A DNA stretch of 64,000 bases from Mytilus trossulus. Its lineage: Eukaryota; Mollusca; Bivalvia; Mytilida; Mytilidae. The stretch covers positions 66,149,233 to 66,213,232 of the forward strand of contig NC_086377.1 in the NCBI RefSeq assembly GCF_036588685.1, given 5' to 3'. The notes under the pieces were generated by a model that was not told the origin of the DNA, did no database searches, and saw only the letters and a program-made list of their open reading frames with translations. The translations under genes were made by a program, and so were the position numbers. Below are positions 9,001 to 20,090 of the stretch, piece after piece (the stretch's first letter is position 1; each line of letters starts with the position of its first letter).

Positions 9001-11665
9001 GCGGGTGACAATTTTTTTTAATGTTACCCTCTCGTCTAGACCAATCAAAAATCGATAATTCAAAGAACAATGTATTGAATTTACATCAAGGAATTAAATA
9101 CAATGCTTAAGTTCTACGTTTTGACTAAGATTTTATTATCGACTGTTAAAATAAATAAAATGAAACATCTTGCTTGACTTTTTTCTTTCTTTTTCTAATG
9201 CCCGTAACGTTGTTATGATCGTGAAGTCATAGACAATACTTTTAAAATAAAAGTAATCTGTAAAAGCCAATAATGATAGGACATTCAGTATAATAAATCA
9301 AATAACACATAGCTTCGCCGTGGTTGACAATGTTTTCTCGGGGTACCAATCTGCTCTACCACCCTCTCAGCTATGTGTTATTTATATACATTGTAGTGTT
9401 GTAAACGTCAATGAGATCCGTGGTAAACATCAATGAGATGGGTTGTATACATCAATAAAATGTGTGATAATCAACAATGAGATGTGTGATATACGTCAAT
9501 GAGGTTTATTGCACAGGTCAATGAGATTTGTGGTATACGTAAATGAGATTTGTGGTATACGTCATTGAGATTTGTGGTATGTGTCAATGAGGTGTGTGAT
9601 ATACGTCAATGAGATTTGTTGTACAGGTCAATGATATGTGTGGTATATGTCATTGAGATTTGTGGTATGTGTCAATGAGGTGTGTGATAAACGTCTAGAG
9701 ATTTGATGCACAGATCAATGAGATGTGTGGTATACGTAAATGAGATGTGTGATGTACGTCATTGAGATTTGTGGTATGTGTCAATGTGGTGTGTGATAAA
9801 CGTCAATGAGATATATTGTACAGGGCAATGAGATGTGTGGTATGTGTCAATGAGATGTGTGGTATACGTCAATGAGATGTGTGGTATGTGTCAATGAGAT
9901 GTGTGGTATACGTCATTGAGATGTATGGTATATGTCAATGTGGTGTGTGGGAATTGACAATGAGATGTGTGGTATATGTCAATGTGATTTGTGGTATGTG
10001 CCGATTAGATGTATGGTTTATGTCCATGAGATGTGGTGTACTAGTATATGTCAATGTGATATGTGGTATATGTCAATGAGATCTGTTGTATACGTCAATA
10101 AGATGTTTTGTATATCTCAATGTGATGTGTTGCAATTGTCAATGAGATATATGGTATACGTTAATAAGATGTGTGATATACTTCAATGAGACCCGTGGTA
10201 AACATCAGTGAGATGTGGTGTATACGTCAATGTGATGTGTGATAATTATCAGTGAGATGTGTGATATACGCCAATGAGATTTGTTGTACAGGTCAATGAG
10301 ATGTGTGGTATACGTAAATGAGATGTGTGGTATACGTCATTGAGATTTGTGGTATGTGTCAATGTGGTGTGTGGGAATTGTCAATGAGATGTGTGATTTA
10401 AGTCAATGAGATGTTAGGTATACTTCAATGATATGTGTTGTATGTTGCAATGTGTCGTGTGGTATACCCCGGTTCCTCAATGAGTTGAGTGGTAAGAGTC
10501 AATTAGATGTGTTCTGAACTTAAATTTGATATATGTGTCTATAAATTGCGAGGTATTCCTAAAGGAGAATAGCAGTAAGCGTAAATGAGATGCGTGTTAT
10601 TCGTCATTGAGGCTGTAACAAAAACATAATGATATAAACGACGTGAAAGATCTTTTTTATGAAAGTGATAGAAAATTGTATACCATGGACAAAAGAATAA
10701 ACGGAGGTTTTCAGAAGAAAAAAACCCCACAGCAAACAAAAACATTATCATATATACCCCTGTCTTTAGCTTGCATATAAAATAACCAATTGCAAGTTAT
10801 TCTGTACATTTGATCTGGATTTAGTATCAGTACCAGATGACAGCTGTTACATTATTTCTATGTATGCAATAAACTCTTTTTTTATTTGAATTGAATCGAA
10901 TTGAATTATGTGGTTTCCAGTTTTCCTATAGCCTTATACGACGAACATATAATTATTAAGAGTATTCTCCCTTTTATTTAAGATGACGACACAATAAGGT
11001 ATGAGGCGACAACTCAAATGACCACTGAGAGCGAAACTACCACTGAAAGTACAACTGTGGTAAAAACAACTCAATCAGGAGCGACAACTGAAGAAAAGAC
11101 AACTCAATCAGAGGCGACTACTGAAGAAATGACAACTCATTCAGAGGCGACAACTGAAGAAATGACAACTCAATCAGAGGCGACAACTGAAGAAAAGACA
11201 ACTCATTCAGAGGCGACAACTGAAGAAAAGACAACTCAATCAGGGGCGACAACTGAAGAAAAGACAACTCAATCAGGGGCGATAACTGAAGAAAAGACAA
11301 CTCGATCAGGGGCGATAACTGAAGAAAAGACAACTCAATCAGGGGCGATAACTGAAGAAAAGACAACTCAATCAGGGGCGACAACTGAAGAAAAGACAAC
11401 TCAATCAGGGGCGACAACTGAAGAAAAGACAATTCAATCAAGGCCTACAACTGAGTCCGCAACAAATACGTCATCAAAAACCGTATCAGTTTCTACTGAT
11501 CACCAAGCTACAACTACAGTTCAAGACACTACAAGGCTCCAAGATACAACTCAACAGCAAGTTGTCACTGAGCAGCAAACCAGTGTAGATGTTACCTCAA
11601 CAGAACCGACAACAATCAATAATATTACAGAATTATCAACAGATGCTCTGTCAACGACAGCTTAA
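6072..11665 (+). CDS. Secreted PAN/apple-domain protein with Thr/Glu/Ser mucin-like repeats
   Basis: Three exons by consensus splice sites: 6072-6389, 7341-7428, 10983-11665. Together they make 1089 nt, 362 residues plus TAA. The ATG at 6072 has A at -3; the frame upstream to 6012 has no ATG. Residues 1-24 are hydrophobic (MSVIIFLSKTIFG), a likely signal peptide. Exon 1 then encodes one PAN/apple-like domain with C-x(n)-C-F-D-E-C-x5-C-H-S-F-N-Y and a later Cys, ending Y-V-Y-I-S. Exon 2 is a short Cys-rich, EGF-like piece (CTSDCAEGDIC, CTC). Exon 3 is a low-complexity tail with eleven 11-residue repeats of the type GATTEEKTTQS and then more Thr/Ser-rich sequence, expected to be heavily O-glycosylated. 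No transmembrane segment follows, so the product should be secreted. PAN domains bind carbohydrate or protein; together with a mucin tail this suggests a mucus, matrix or haemolymph protein, which is inference. A later poly(A) signal candidate (AATAAA) lies near 12865. Confidence 0.8.
6405..6650. repeat. Interspersed repeat in intron 1 of the PAN-mucin gene
   Basis: Begins about 16 bp after the exon 1 donor (AAATCCAGGGGGCCCGAGGG) and ends TCTGGATTCACCACTGG, the same end as the short repeat at 4290-4436. Because it starts so near the donor, reading through exon 1 gives a spurious C-terminus. Confidence 0.5.
7165..7255 (+). repeat. R1 interspersed repeat, head fragment
   Basis: First copy in this window of the commonest repeat here (family R1), recognised by a head such as AAGATGTGGTATGATTGCC followed by AATGAGACAACTCTCCA and a body ending AAACGAGAAAACTAACGGCC. 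Other short R1 copies, plus strand: 17153-17275, 22523-22622, 24468-24505, 34153-34265, 40790-40950, 55280-55378, 62582-62675. Minus strand: 20090-20285, 24790-24972, 25000-25070, 38930-38990, 41405-41570, 53425-53555. Confidence 0.75.
7440..8935. repeat. 22-bp minisatellite, first block (intron 2 of PAN-mucin gene)
   Basis: Dozens of diverged tandem copies of a unit containing ATGAGATGTGTGGTATACG followed by TCA. Variants TTTACC, TATGTG and AAACG in place of TATACG form local runs, as expected when neighbouring copies are homogenised. A longer higher-order duplication is visible: a stretch with GAGATTCGTGGTATACGTC and GAGAAGTTTTGTAAATC occurs twice (about 8690-8760 and 8780-8850). Confidence 0.95.
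8936..9395. mobile_element. Insertion splitting the minisatellite
   Basis: About 460 bp of unrelated sequence lie between the two minisatellite blocks. It contains an internal imperfect inverted repeat (ATTTTGATTGGCTATGACGA at about 8952 against 9030-9056) and, near its right side, a perfect 14-bp hairpin AATAACACATAGCT (9301-9314) / 9369-9382. The loop of that hairpin, read on the minus strand, contains GGTGGTAGAGCAGATTGG, resembling a tRNA A-box region, but no B box is visible. Probably a non-autonomous element inserted after the array formed. Confidence 0.5.
9396..10625. repeat. 22-bp minisatellite, second block
   Basis: Continuation of the same array with the same unit. Copies decay towards the 3' side and the last recognisable ones lie at about 10580-10610, some 370 bp before the exon 3 acceptor. 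Open frames at 9879-10189 are by-products of the repeat. Confidence 0.95.
11078..11440 (+). repeat. Coding 33-bp tandem repeat, 11 units
   Basis: Eleven head-to-tail 33-bp units within exon 3 of the PAN-mucin gene, each encoding (G/E)A(T/I)TEE(K/M)TT(Q/H/R)S, with no frame-breaking length change. The minus-strand frame 11118-11441 is only its mirror. Confidence 0.95.
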
Positions 11666-12900
11666 ATCGCATGCATTCATTTTGTGAATCAAGTTTAAGT
11701 AGCTCTTAGAAGCTGTTAAAAATCTTCTAGTATTGTATTTAAATAATAGTGTAGTAGAAAATAACATTACATGCATTCAAAATATTCTTTACTGACCATG
11801 TGAATCAACGACAACTTATAGATCATGCATTCATTTTTTGAACTGAGCTTAACAGCTGTAAACAATCTACTAGTAGTAGAAAATTCTAGCAGAAAAATAG
11901 GATGAAAATACACATTTTAGCATATTCTTGACCAACCGTGCAAAGGTTTTAAAGTAAATCACGGTAGTTCAACACTCGTAGTACAGTAGTAGATATTCTT
12001 GAAAATATCGCAGAGGAATATAAGACTGATTTTCCAAAATAATAAGATTATTTAGAAAATTAACTATGGTGCCTTGTTTCAAATTTGTTACGTCAATGAA
12101 TTTCAAAATTTAAAGATGACAAATGAATAGTTTTACAAGACGATCCTTTCTAAAACCATGTACATTAACCGTTATAGATATACAACTTAAAATGAATGGC
12201 CATTTCATGTTTATAGGTTTATGAACCGAATTATTGTTTTCTTTTCACAATTTAAGTAATTTCTCTAAGCTTTGTCTTACTTTATTGATTACTATTTAAC
12301 CTATTTGATGTAACAACCAAAATATGGAAGTATTTAATTTGTTTTTATGAATACCGTTTCATTAATACACTGATATGCCATTGTGCGCAAAAGTGGATGG
12401 CACCCATCCTTGTTGCCACTAAATTTGAAAATTTTAAACAGCCAATGAATATAAGGCGACTCATGTTTCTGTTACTTAAAAGAAGAAAGTCTCTATGGTA
12501 ACGATCGGACATTTTGATGATTTTAAAGTCAAATATCAACAGTTTACATGTATATGCCGTATTCTTAGATTAATCACGACTAGGTATTTAAGTTACTGCG
12601 TCTGAATGTTTTTTCTGTTAAATTGGTTTTGAAGTTAAAATACATTTATTGTGAATTGTGTAAATAGTGCCAAAATTTTGGAACCATTGGAAAGAGCGCC
12701 AAGTGACTATATACATGTATCTATGGCGTTTTAGTATACAAATCCTTGTAATTGTATAATTATAAAACAGATCCAATGTATAAGTGTACATTTGTCCATT
12801 ACAACTGCATTATATGTTGTGTAATTATATTTTCCATTTGTAAGTTCTTTTTTTCTGTTTTAAATAAATAATTAAATCTTGTAGTAATCAATCTACATAT
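11666..12900 (+). other. 3' UTR and downstream of PAN-mucin gene
   Basis: A/T-rich with no coding signal. Between about 11665 and 11885 two diverged copies of a GCATGCATTCATTTT(G/T)TGAA-type sequence occur, a local duplication. The first full AATAAA-type poly(A) signal I see is near 12863 (TTTTAAATAAATAATTAA), so the transcript may run to about 12.9 kb or use a non-canonical signal earlier. Confidence 0.4.
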
Positions 12901-13338
12901 GGTCCGAGACCACAATTGTCGTCCCTTGATTTTCGTAGTCCCTAGTGTTAACAGTGGGTTACTTGCCATTACTTTTTATACCCCTTCCAAATTTATTTCT
13001 CCATGTTTAATACCTCAAATTGTAAGTAGGGGGTGAAATTACACTGTAAAGAAATTAGAGTCCAGAATTTTAAAGGAAAGTAGTGATTTGGTCCAGGTGA
13101 AAAAGGTTGCAAAATAGCACTTCGGTAGCTGTCAAAAGAGTTCAAGACGCCCTAAAGATAAAATTGTCCATCTTTTGAGTTAGAGACGATGAAGTTTTCT
13201 ATAATTTTGATATAATTTGTCCCAAAAGTAGTACAACACACTGTAAAAGTTTCATTGAGAAAGCGCTGGTGGGATTTTTTTTTATTTTCATTTATGTTCT
13301 AAAAGAAATGCACTACGAATTAATTGTGTTCTCGGACC
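12901..13338. mobile_element. MITE with 17-bp TIRs (GGTCCGAGA-CACAATT)
   Basis: GGTCCGAGACCACAATT at 12901-12917 is repeated inverted at 13322-13338 with one mismatch. Both ends are flanked by AT (CATAT on the left, ATGTG on the right), compatible with a TA/AT-type target duplication. The interior is non-coding. Confidence 0.75.
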
Positions 13339-13720
13339 ATGTGCATATATTTGGGTTGTGTATCATGGATAAACAAGAAAAAAATCATTATTTCAGTTAT
13401 TCACTTCAACCACAAATAATAAGATTGTATCTAATGAAACAAGTAAAATAACTAAAATTCAAAACGGGAAGTTTTTATCAAATGACGAAATCAAAAGCAA
13501 AAAGACATCACACAAAAAGGAAAGAAAAACTGTCATATCCATGTATTTCCTTTGGTAGAATATGGTAGATTAAAAACCTGGCTAATTTAAAACCTATCAC
13601 TATTTTGGCAGTCGCAAGCAATTCCATTATATTAACAACAATGTGTGCGGGAAAAAACAGACATAATATTGTTGTTCGTCTGTTCGTTAATTTTTCTTTA
13701 TAGATATACACATTCATGTA

Positions 13721-14015
13721 ATAAGATGTGGTATGAGTGTCAATGGGACAACATCCAAGTCATAACTTATAAAAGTATACTATTATACATTGTAGATGAA
13801 TGTAAGGCCTTCAACATGGAGCACTTGGCTCACATCGAACAGCAAGATTAAAAGTGCCCCGAAATCACAAACATAACAAAGCTCAAACGAGAAAACTAAC
13901 GGCCTAATTTATGAACAAAACTAGGAACGAAAAACAAATATGCAACACAGCAACAAACAACAACCACTGAATCACGGGCTCCTGACTTAAGACAGTCAGG
14001 CACATTTTACATGCA
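13721..14015 (+). repeat. R1 interspersed repeat, long copy
   Basis: Head ATAAGATGTGGTATGAGTGT, then body CAAACGAGAAAACTAACGGC and tail with GACAACCACTGAATC-like text ending in a CCTGACTTAAGACAGTCAGG patch. Confidence 0.7.
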
Positions 14016-14149
14016 TGATTTTTTTATTTGTTGTTAGTGGCTTTGAACTAGCTGTCAAATAACTGTGAGTACTCTAACATCTGTTCCTAGTGTCTTTGTG
14101 TTGTCGGGATGTACAAGTACCCGGCCACTTCCACTTGTATTTTTGTCCA

Positions 14150-14562
14150 CCTGATGAGTTAAACCTTTTTCAACTGATTTTTATAGTTCGTTCTTATGTT
14201 GTATTGTTATACCACTGTCCCAGGTTAGGGCAGGGTTAGGATCCCGCTAACATGTTCAACCCCGCCACATTTTTTTATGTATGTGCCTGTAGCAAGTCAG
14301 GAACCTCTAATTTAGTGGTTGTCGTTTGTTTTTGAGTTACATATTTGTTTTTCTTTCATTTTTTTTAATTTAAATGAGGCCGTTTGTTTTCTCGTTTGAA
14401 TTGTTTTACATTGTTATATCGGGGCCTTTTATAGCTGACTGCGGTGTGGACTTTGTTCATTGTTGAGGTTGTACGTTGACCTATAGTTGGTTATGTCTGT
14501 GACATTTTGACCTCTTGTGGACAGGTGTCTCATTGACAATCATACCACATCTTCTTTTATTA
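14150..14562 (-). repeat. R1 interspersed repeat, fullest copy (minus)
   Basis: Reads on the minus strand from the head at 14562 (AAGATGTGGTATGATTGTCA) through the AACGGCC body and a tail with GGTTCCTGACTTGCTACAGG, CCCTGCCCTAACCTGGGACA and AACGAACTATAAAAATCAGT. About 400 bp, useful as the reference copy for the family in this window. Confidence 0.7.
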
Positions 14563-15200
14563 TACATTCATACAGAATTATACATGTATCCATCTGCTCT
14601 TTGAATTTTATCCTCATTATATGTCGTCCTCTTGTTAAAGTGCATGCTTGTTTGGTTTCGCTTTGTCAGTTGTGTTTATGTCTATGTTCTATTTTTAGCC
14701 ATGGTGGCCATCTTGGTTGGTTGCCGGGTCACTGAACACGTTTTAAAACTAGATACCCCAATGATGATTGTGGCAAAGTTTGGTTAAATTTGGCAAAGTA
14801 GTTTCAGAGGAGAAGATTTATGTAAAAGTTAACGATGACGGACGTCGAAAGACGACGGACGCCAAGTGATAAGAAAAGTCCACTTGGTCCTTTGGGCCAG
14901 GTGAGATAAAAAATAAAAGTGGGATGAACAAGAGTACTCCATAATGACAAGTATTTCACTGACATCATCCAATATAAGACACTCATTGTGTCGCTCATTG
15001 ATAGCTAGTATTGTAACAATTGAGGAAAATAAAAATAAAAGAGGGAACTTGGTGGTAGCAAAATTTATAAAAGAGAGACGAGAGATAATAAAGGAAACTC
15101 AAATGCATCAATAAGATATAAGCTAACAACAGCTTGGCTAAAAACGGAAAAGACAAAAAGACAAACTTACACTGAACTAGTACGCTTTTTTTAGGGGCCA
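14563..15200. other. Intergenic, no gene seen
   Basis: Contains GATGACGGACGTCGAAAGACGACGGACGCC-type text at about 14832-14870 that resembles the tail of another interspersed repeat, and short frames on both strands with no domain. Confidence 0.35.
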
Positions 15201-15430
15201 ACTGTAGACCATGGTAGTCTTGTGCTGTTTTCTGTCTCAGTTTGTGGTTTCTTTGGCATATTCCCCATTTTCATTCTCCTTTTTTAACATACAAACACAA
15301 ATCACTACATAGGAAGCACAACAGAAACTGAGTAACACGCACCCCACCAACAACTTGGAAGGATACCAGGTGTTAAGAAAGGTTAAGCGGATCTTGCCTC
15401 ACATTTGGCACTCGCCGTGTTACCCATGTA
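15200..15430. repeat. Fragments of R3-like and R2-like repeats
   Basis: 15220-15285 resembles the end of family R3 (TTGGCATATTCCCCATTTTC). 15290-15430 resembles the tail of family R2 (AACACGCACCCCACCAA, TTAAGCGGATCTTGCCTCAC, CATTTGGCA), both diverged. Confidence 0.4.
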
Positions 15431-15903
15431 AGTACAAACACGGTGATACCATATATCCATATCTGAGACACAGGTATTCTAGAAAGATCAACCGTATTAA
15501 AAACATGTGGATAAGATACATGTAGCTATATATAATTGACTGTAAGCGTTGATGCAATACGATACTTGCAATCAGTTAACGTCATCATTTGAAACACATG
15601 CCCTAAAAATTCATTTTAATAACCTATTCATGTAATGATAGAAATAAAAGGTTCATATTGGAAAAAATGAAATAATTTGTTTTGGTCATAATAAAGGTTT
15701 GATTCATTATCGATCCGAAGCTTCAATTTCATGAGATAGGTAAAGCGCTCAAATGATTAAGATAAATGTCTGAAAAAAAACCACACTTTACAGTTTTCAA
15801 CTACTAGTACATTACATCGACCAACAGAAGGAATTGAAAACAATTGTAATATTCCTAACTTGATTCATGTTGATATATTTTGCTATCGAAGCAACACTGA
15901 ACG

Positions 15904-16482
15904 TTAAAGTCATAAGAAACCTCAAATCAAAAAAAATAATGCATATGTATTTTATAACTCAATGGATAGTTTTCATTATAAAACTTATGTACATATACTT
16001 TTTTCTGAAGAAAATTCTTTAATTTATTCATATTTAGAAGAAGTTTACTTTATTTTAATTGCTTGCTTCCAGCAACCAATTCCCCCGACATATTTTCCGT
16101 ATGCAAAGTGACCTCAGTGTGACCCATCTCGTAAAAATCCGGTGATCACAATACGCATGGATGTCCTTAACATAAACTATTATCTGAATTCACATGTCAA
16201 ACACGTGCTCTCTTTCCATGCTTTTTCGTTTATTTTTTGTCGATTGTTGACAAACAGGTGACCATCGTTAAACTTCGGCTTCAAAACACGAACTTTAATT
16301 ACCTGCCATATTTTCACAACAACACTGACCGATTGAAAAAAAAAATTGACGATTATACGAAATTTACACGAAAAAATTATAAATTCGTGCACAGAAGTCT
16401 AAGTTTATGATGTGTGTATGCATTGGATCAAGAATTGGAAGAACATAATTTTTCACCGGTCACTCGTTTCTTATGACTTTAA
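15904..16482. mobile_element. MITE with perfect 17-bp TIRs (TTAAAGTCATAAGAAAC)
   Basis: TTAAAGTCATAAGAAAC at 15904-15920 is exactly inverted at 16466-16482. The 579-bp element has a minus-strand frame (16180-16392) without a recognisable domain. Confidence 0.75.
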
Positions 16483-17150
16483 GGATGTATGTTACTCGTT
16501 GTTTTTGAATTTTTGTCAGATTTTAGGAATTCTCTAGTTTAATCAATCGATCATTATGGATTGTCAATAAACATTTAGCCCGCTAATCTCTGACTTTTGA
16601 TAATTTCATTACATATCATAATAAATAAATAGTTTAAAAAATCTGATAAAAACCTAGTCTTTTCATAATATTTAAAAGAAAATTTTGCCAATTTTAAAAT
16701 GATGAACTACAAAAGACTCCCGAAGCAGTAAAACCAACAAAAAACTTACATATGACAAATAGTGTACTTAAGTCCGTCATACAAACGAAGAAAAACTATA
16801 AACAATGCACATTGGCTAATCCTTTGTAACCACGTAGTCATGTTTTTTTTGTAAATACAAATTTATTTATCTTTGCTAATCCGGTACATTAGAATAAAAT
16901 AAAAAAAAAACATGTTGTAATATCTTCCAGGCCACAACAAGGATGTAAAAGTTTTTGTCCAATACTATTTATTATTTTATTTTAACAATAAACATAATAA
17001 ATCATCTAATCGGTCAACAAGTACACAAAAGGTGAATGTACTATATGCATTTAACGGACAAAAATCATTTTGCCGGTCGACAAGTACATGTAAAATGTAC
17101 AAGCAATTGTATTATGTGAATTTAACGAACTATATATACATGTATATATA
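16483..17150. other. Intergenic, nothing recognised
   Basis: A/T-rich; begins with AAGGATGTATGTTACTCGTT, which resembles the left end of the TIR element at 32660-33045, but no matching right end was found nearby. Confidence 0.35.
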
Positions 17151-17742
17151 ATAAAAGGAAGATGTGGTATGATTGCCAATGAGACAACTATCCACAAAAG
17201 ACCAAAATGACACAGACAGTAACAACTAAAGGTCATCGTACGGCCTTCAACAATGAGCAAAGCCCATGTGCATAGAAATTTTACAAATGAATAATTAAAT
17301 GCGTACCACACCAACATCAGCTAATACATGTACTTTGTTGCGTGGTTTGAATATATATAGATCATACTCTGGATTAACATCGTACATTTTTGTACTTAAG
17401 GAGACGACCTTTCGATATTCTAGGGAAAAGGGGCGGGATTTTTTTGGCAGATTAGCTGTTCATTTTCAACTGTTGCTATGTATGTTTATTTCACAAGCAA
17501 TGTATGAGCATTGACGGATCACAGGAAATGGGAGATGTGATTGGAGCCCCCTTTTCATATACGCACAAATATGTTTTTTTTCTTTTTTTTTCTTTCAATT
17601 ATGTGATATTTCCTTGTGTTTCGGGAATTGGACCCCCTTTTTCAAAATGCTTCGATCCGCGATAAGAGAAAAATGATTTTATAATATTAGGATAAAAACG
17701 GGATAATGAGAAATGTAGAACAGAAATGAACACCTCATTGTA

Positions 17743-17957
17743 GAGGGCCCTCATGGGGTTTTTGATTATGTGATTACTTGGCCGTTTTTTTAATGATTAT
17801 TTGATTATTAAGCCGAATATTTCATGATTATTTGATTACATAGGACTGTATTTTTAGTTTATGATTATTTGATTACTAAAGATAAGCAAATATTTAATGA
17901 TTATGTGGCAAAAAAATGGTGATTATGTGATTACTAGGACCCCCCATGAGGGGCCTC
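17743..17957. mobile_element. Small foldback element with TGATTATTTGATTA repeats
   Basis: Ends GAGGGCCCTCATGGGG (17743-17758) and CCCCATGAGGGGCCTC (17942-17957) are inverted repeats with one mismatch. The 180-bp interior consists of about five diverged copies of a 35-45 bp unit built on TGATTATTTGATTA. Confidence 0.75.
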
Positions 17958-18239
17958 ATTGTATTGTGTGTAGGCGCCTATTGATTTCAATTATTACATC
18001 GCATTTAAAAGTACAATTAATAGTTTATCAAACGTTTACTTTTAATAACTCAGTAGTACTTCTAGAAGTTTTCTTGTAATTTGTTTTATTAACATGGTAT
18101 TTTGCATAATTATACATGATTTATAGAAAAAATGTATAAAAGTACGTAACATTTGTAAGATTGAACAAGTCATAAGGATTTAAGAAAATATATATTATTT
18201 GCAATTCTCCTTTTCAGAATCTTAAAAGGACTATGGTTA

Positions 18240-18325
18240 ATCTCAGTGGCGGATTCAGCGGGGGGCGTAGAGGGCGTACGCCCCCCCCCCCCTTTGCTCG
18301 GACTTTTTTTTTTTTTTTTTTTTGT
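18240..18325. repeat. Repeat end with poly-C and poly-T tracts
   Basis: CAGTGGCGGATTCAGCGGGG, then GTACG followed by a C tract of about 14 and, after CTTTGCTCGGAC, about 20 T. Same family end as 4290-4436 but inverted. Confidence 0.5.
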
Positions 18326-18764
18326 TAAATTATTTATCAGACTAGACTTCGTGAACTTTGCCATTTCCCGAGTATTTAATTTTTATAAGACAATTCTTTA
18401 CTTATGAAGATATTTTTCGGTGGTATTTACTGATTGTCAAGTCATGTGATTTGCTATGGTGGAGTTGACCAGTGCGTTGAAAAAACGGCACACGGTCATT
18501 TTGAAATTCAAATTACAGTAATAAACATTGCTTAGGCTGAGGATGTCATGACAATCAGGAAACCTTCAAAGCAACACAGGATTGAGCAAGAACGTATTGA
18601 CTTCTATTTCACTATTCCACCAAACAGAAAGTGATAGTAAATACTCTATAGACCATTGCACTCTCAAAAAAAGAAAGTTCCACAATATTATTTACCTACG
18701 AAAACATGTTTAACCCCAAATGCACCAGCTTATTTTATAAATAATAAAGTTGAATAATGAACCC

Positions 18765-19045
18765 CTGTCACCCGCCGCATTTTTGCGCTTGTTCCAAGTC
18801 AAGAGCCTCTGGCCTTCGTTAGTCTTGTTATTATTTTATTTTTAGTTTCTTGTGTACAATTTGGAAATTAGTATGGCGTTCATTATCACTGTACTATATT
18901 TGTTGAGGGGCCAGCTGAAGGACGCCTCCAGGTGCGGAAATTTCTCGCTACATTGAACACCTGTTCGTGACCTTCTGCTGTTGTTTTTCTGTGGTCGGTT
19001 TGTTGTCTCTTTGACACATTCCCCATTTCCATTTTCAATTTTAGT
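18765..19045 (+). repeat. R3 interspersed repeat
   Basis: Starts near CCCGCCGCATTTTTGCGC, has GGGGCCAGCTGAAGGACGCC in the middle and ends GTTGTCTCTTTGACACATTC then CCCATTTCCATTTTC. The same family lies at 40435-40690 (plus) and 44165-44435 (minus). Confidence 0.75.
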
Positions 19046-20090
19046 ATAAGCTCTAGAAAAATTTCAAGTCTCAGGTACGAACCATTCGATTTGAGGAGAC
19101 AGTCTTAGATATTTGAGAGAGAAAAATTGACTCTGATTCTTGCCTTAAACAAAAATTCTGAATCGTATCTGGATTGAAAACATAGTCTTGTCCAGTTTTT
19201 TGCTATTAAAAACGAAAATTCCCAACAAAATTATTTAGCATGAAATGAACATGATGAAAAAAACGGGCGTAGTTTTTTTGTGGCCGGGGTTTGCGTGTCT
19301 GACTTGAATGTCTGTTTCGCCGGACTTATATATATTGAATACTTTGTAACCTGCCTACTGGGTGTGACCTTTATGTTTCCATTTGTCGACCATCATCCTA
19401 AATTCGTTGTCATTTCAGACACTTTCGTAATCTTTGGGGGATTTGGAACCCCTCACTTCGGTTCTCTCAGTTATGTTGGGTGAAACATATCAATCAAACA
19501 TTTTGATAAAAACTGCTTGTTTGTCTTTTTTAACTCGTGTTGGTCGTATTGTAAATTTCATCGAATGTCCATGTCCATAAAAAATGTCCAACCCTTACAC
19601 TTTTAATACAGCAACTATAAAATATACATGCCCCAAGCCAGGAACCGTTTAAATTGTGCATATTACACTTATTTTATGTTTTTTAGCCGAAAAAAGTCCA
19701 AAAATTTTTTCGCCTCGCTCCGCTCGGCAAAATTAAAAATCTTCGCCCCCCTTTCCAAAATCCTGAATCCGCCCCTGAATCTCATTGTTTTTTGTTTTTT
19801 TGCCAAAACAAAAACACAATCCCATTATTGGATGAACTTCCGTCGTTAATAATATCGTTTTGCTGTATTCTTTTGAAAATATTACCCAGAATGCATTATA
19901 TTCTGAAACGGCAAATTGTAACTTGCCTAAATTTAATGACAATTAACAGAGCCAAACCTTTTTCATTCAAAGTATTGGGTACCCTCTTAAATTTTTTTTT
20001 TTTACAAAAATTACAAAGAAGATCCTTCCTTTGTGATCAAATTGGTTTGTTTAACTTTGCTCTGTAAATTATAATTTAAAAAAGACTGTT
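19046..20090. other. Intergenic, no gene seen
   Basis: Contains one short repeat patch at 19685-19785 (TTTCGCCTCGCTCCGCTCGG, then GAATCCGCCCCTGA). Frames at 19280-19483 and 19628-20067 show no domain. Confidence 0.35.

Noticed and set aside
9300-9383. tRNA gene on the minus strand
   Set aside because: Only an A-box-like stretch is present; no B box, no clover-leaf pairing beyond the outer stem.
9879-10189. Two overlapping plus-strand frames of 66 and 85 codons
   Set aside because: They are the 22-bp minisatellite read in frame; composition is repetitive and they lie in an intron.
7440-10625. CRISPR-like array
   Set aside because: Units are directly adjacent with no unique spacers, and the context is a eukaryotic intron.
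11118-11441. 107-codon minus-strand frame with repeated LSFLQLSPLIE
   Set aside because: Mirror of the 33-bp coding repeat of the PAN-mucin gene; stays open only because the unit length is divisible by three.
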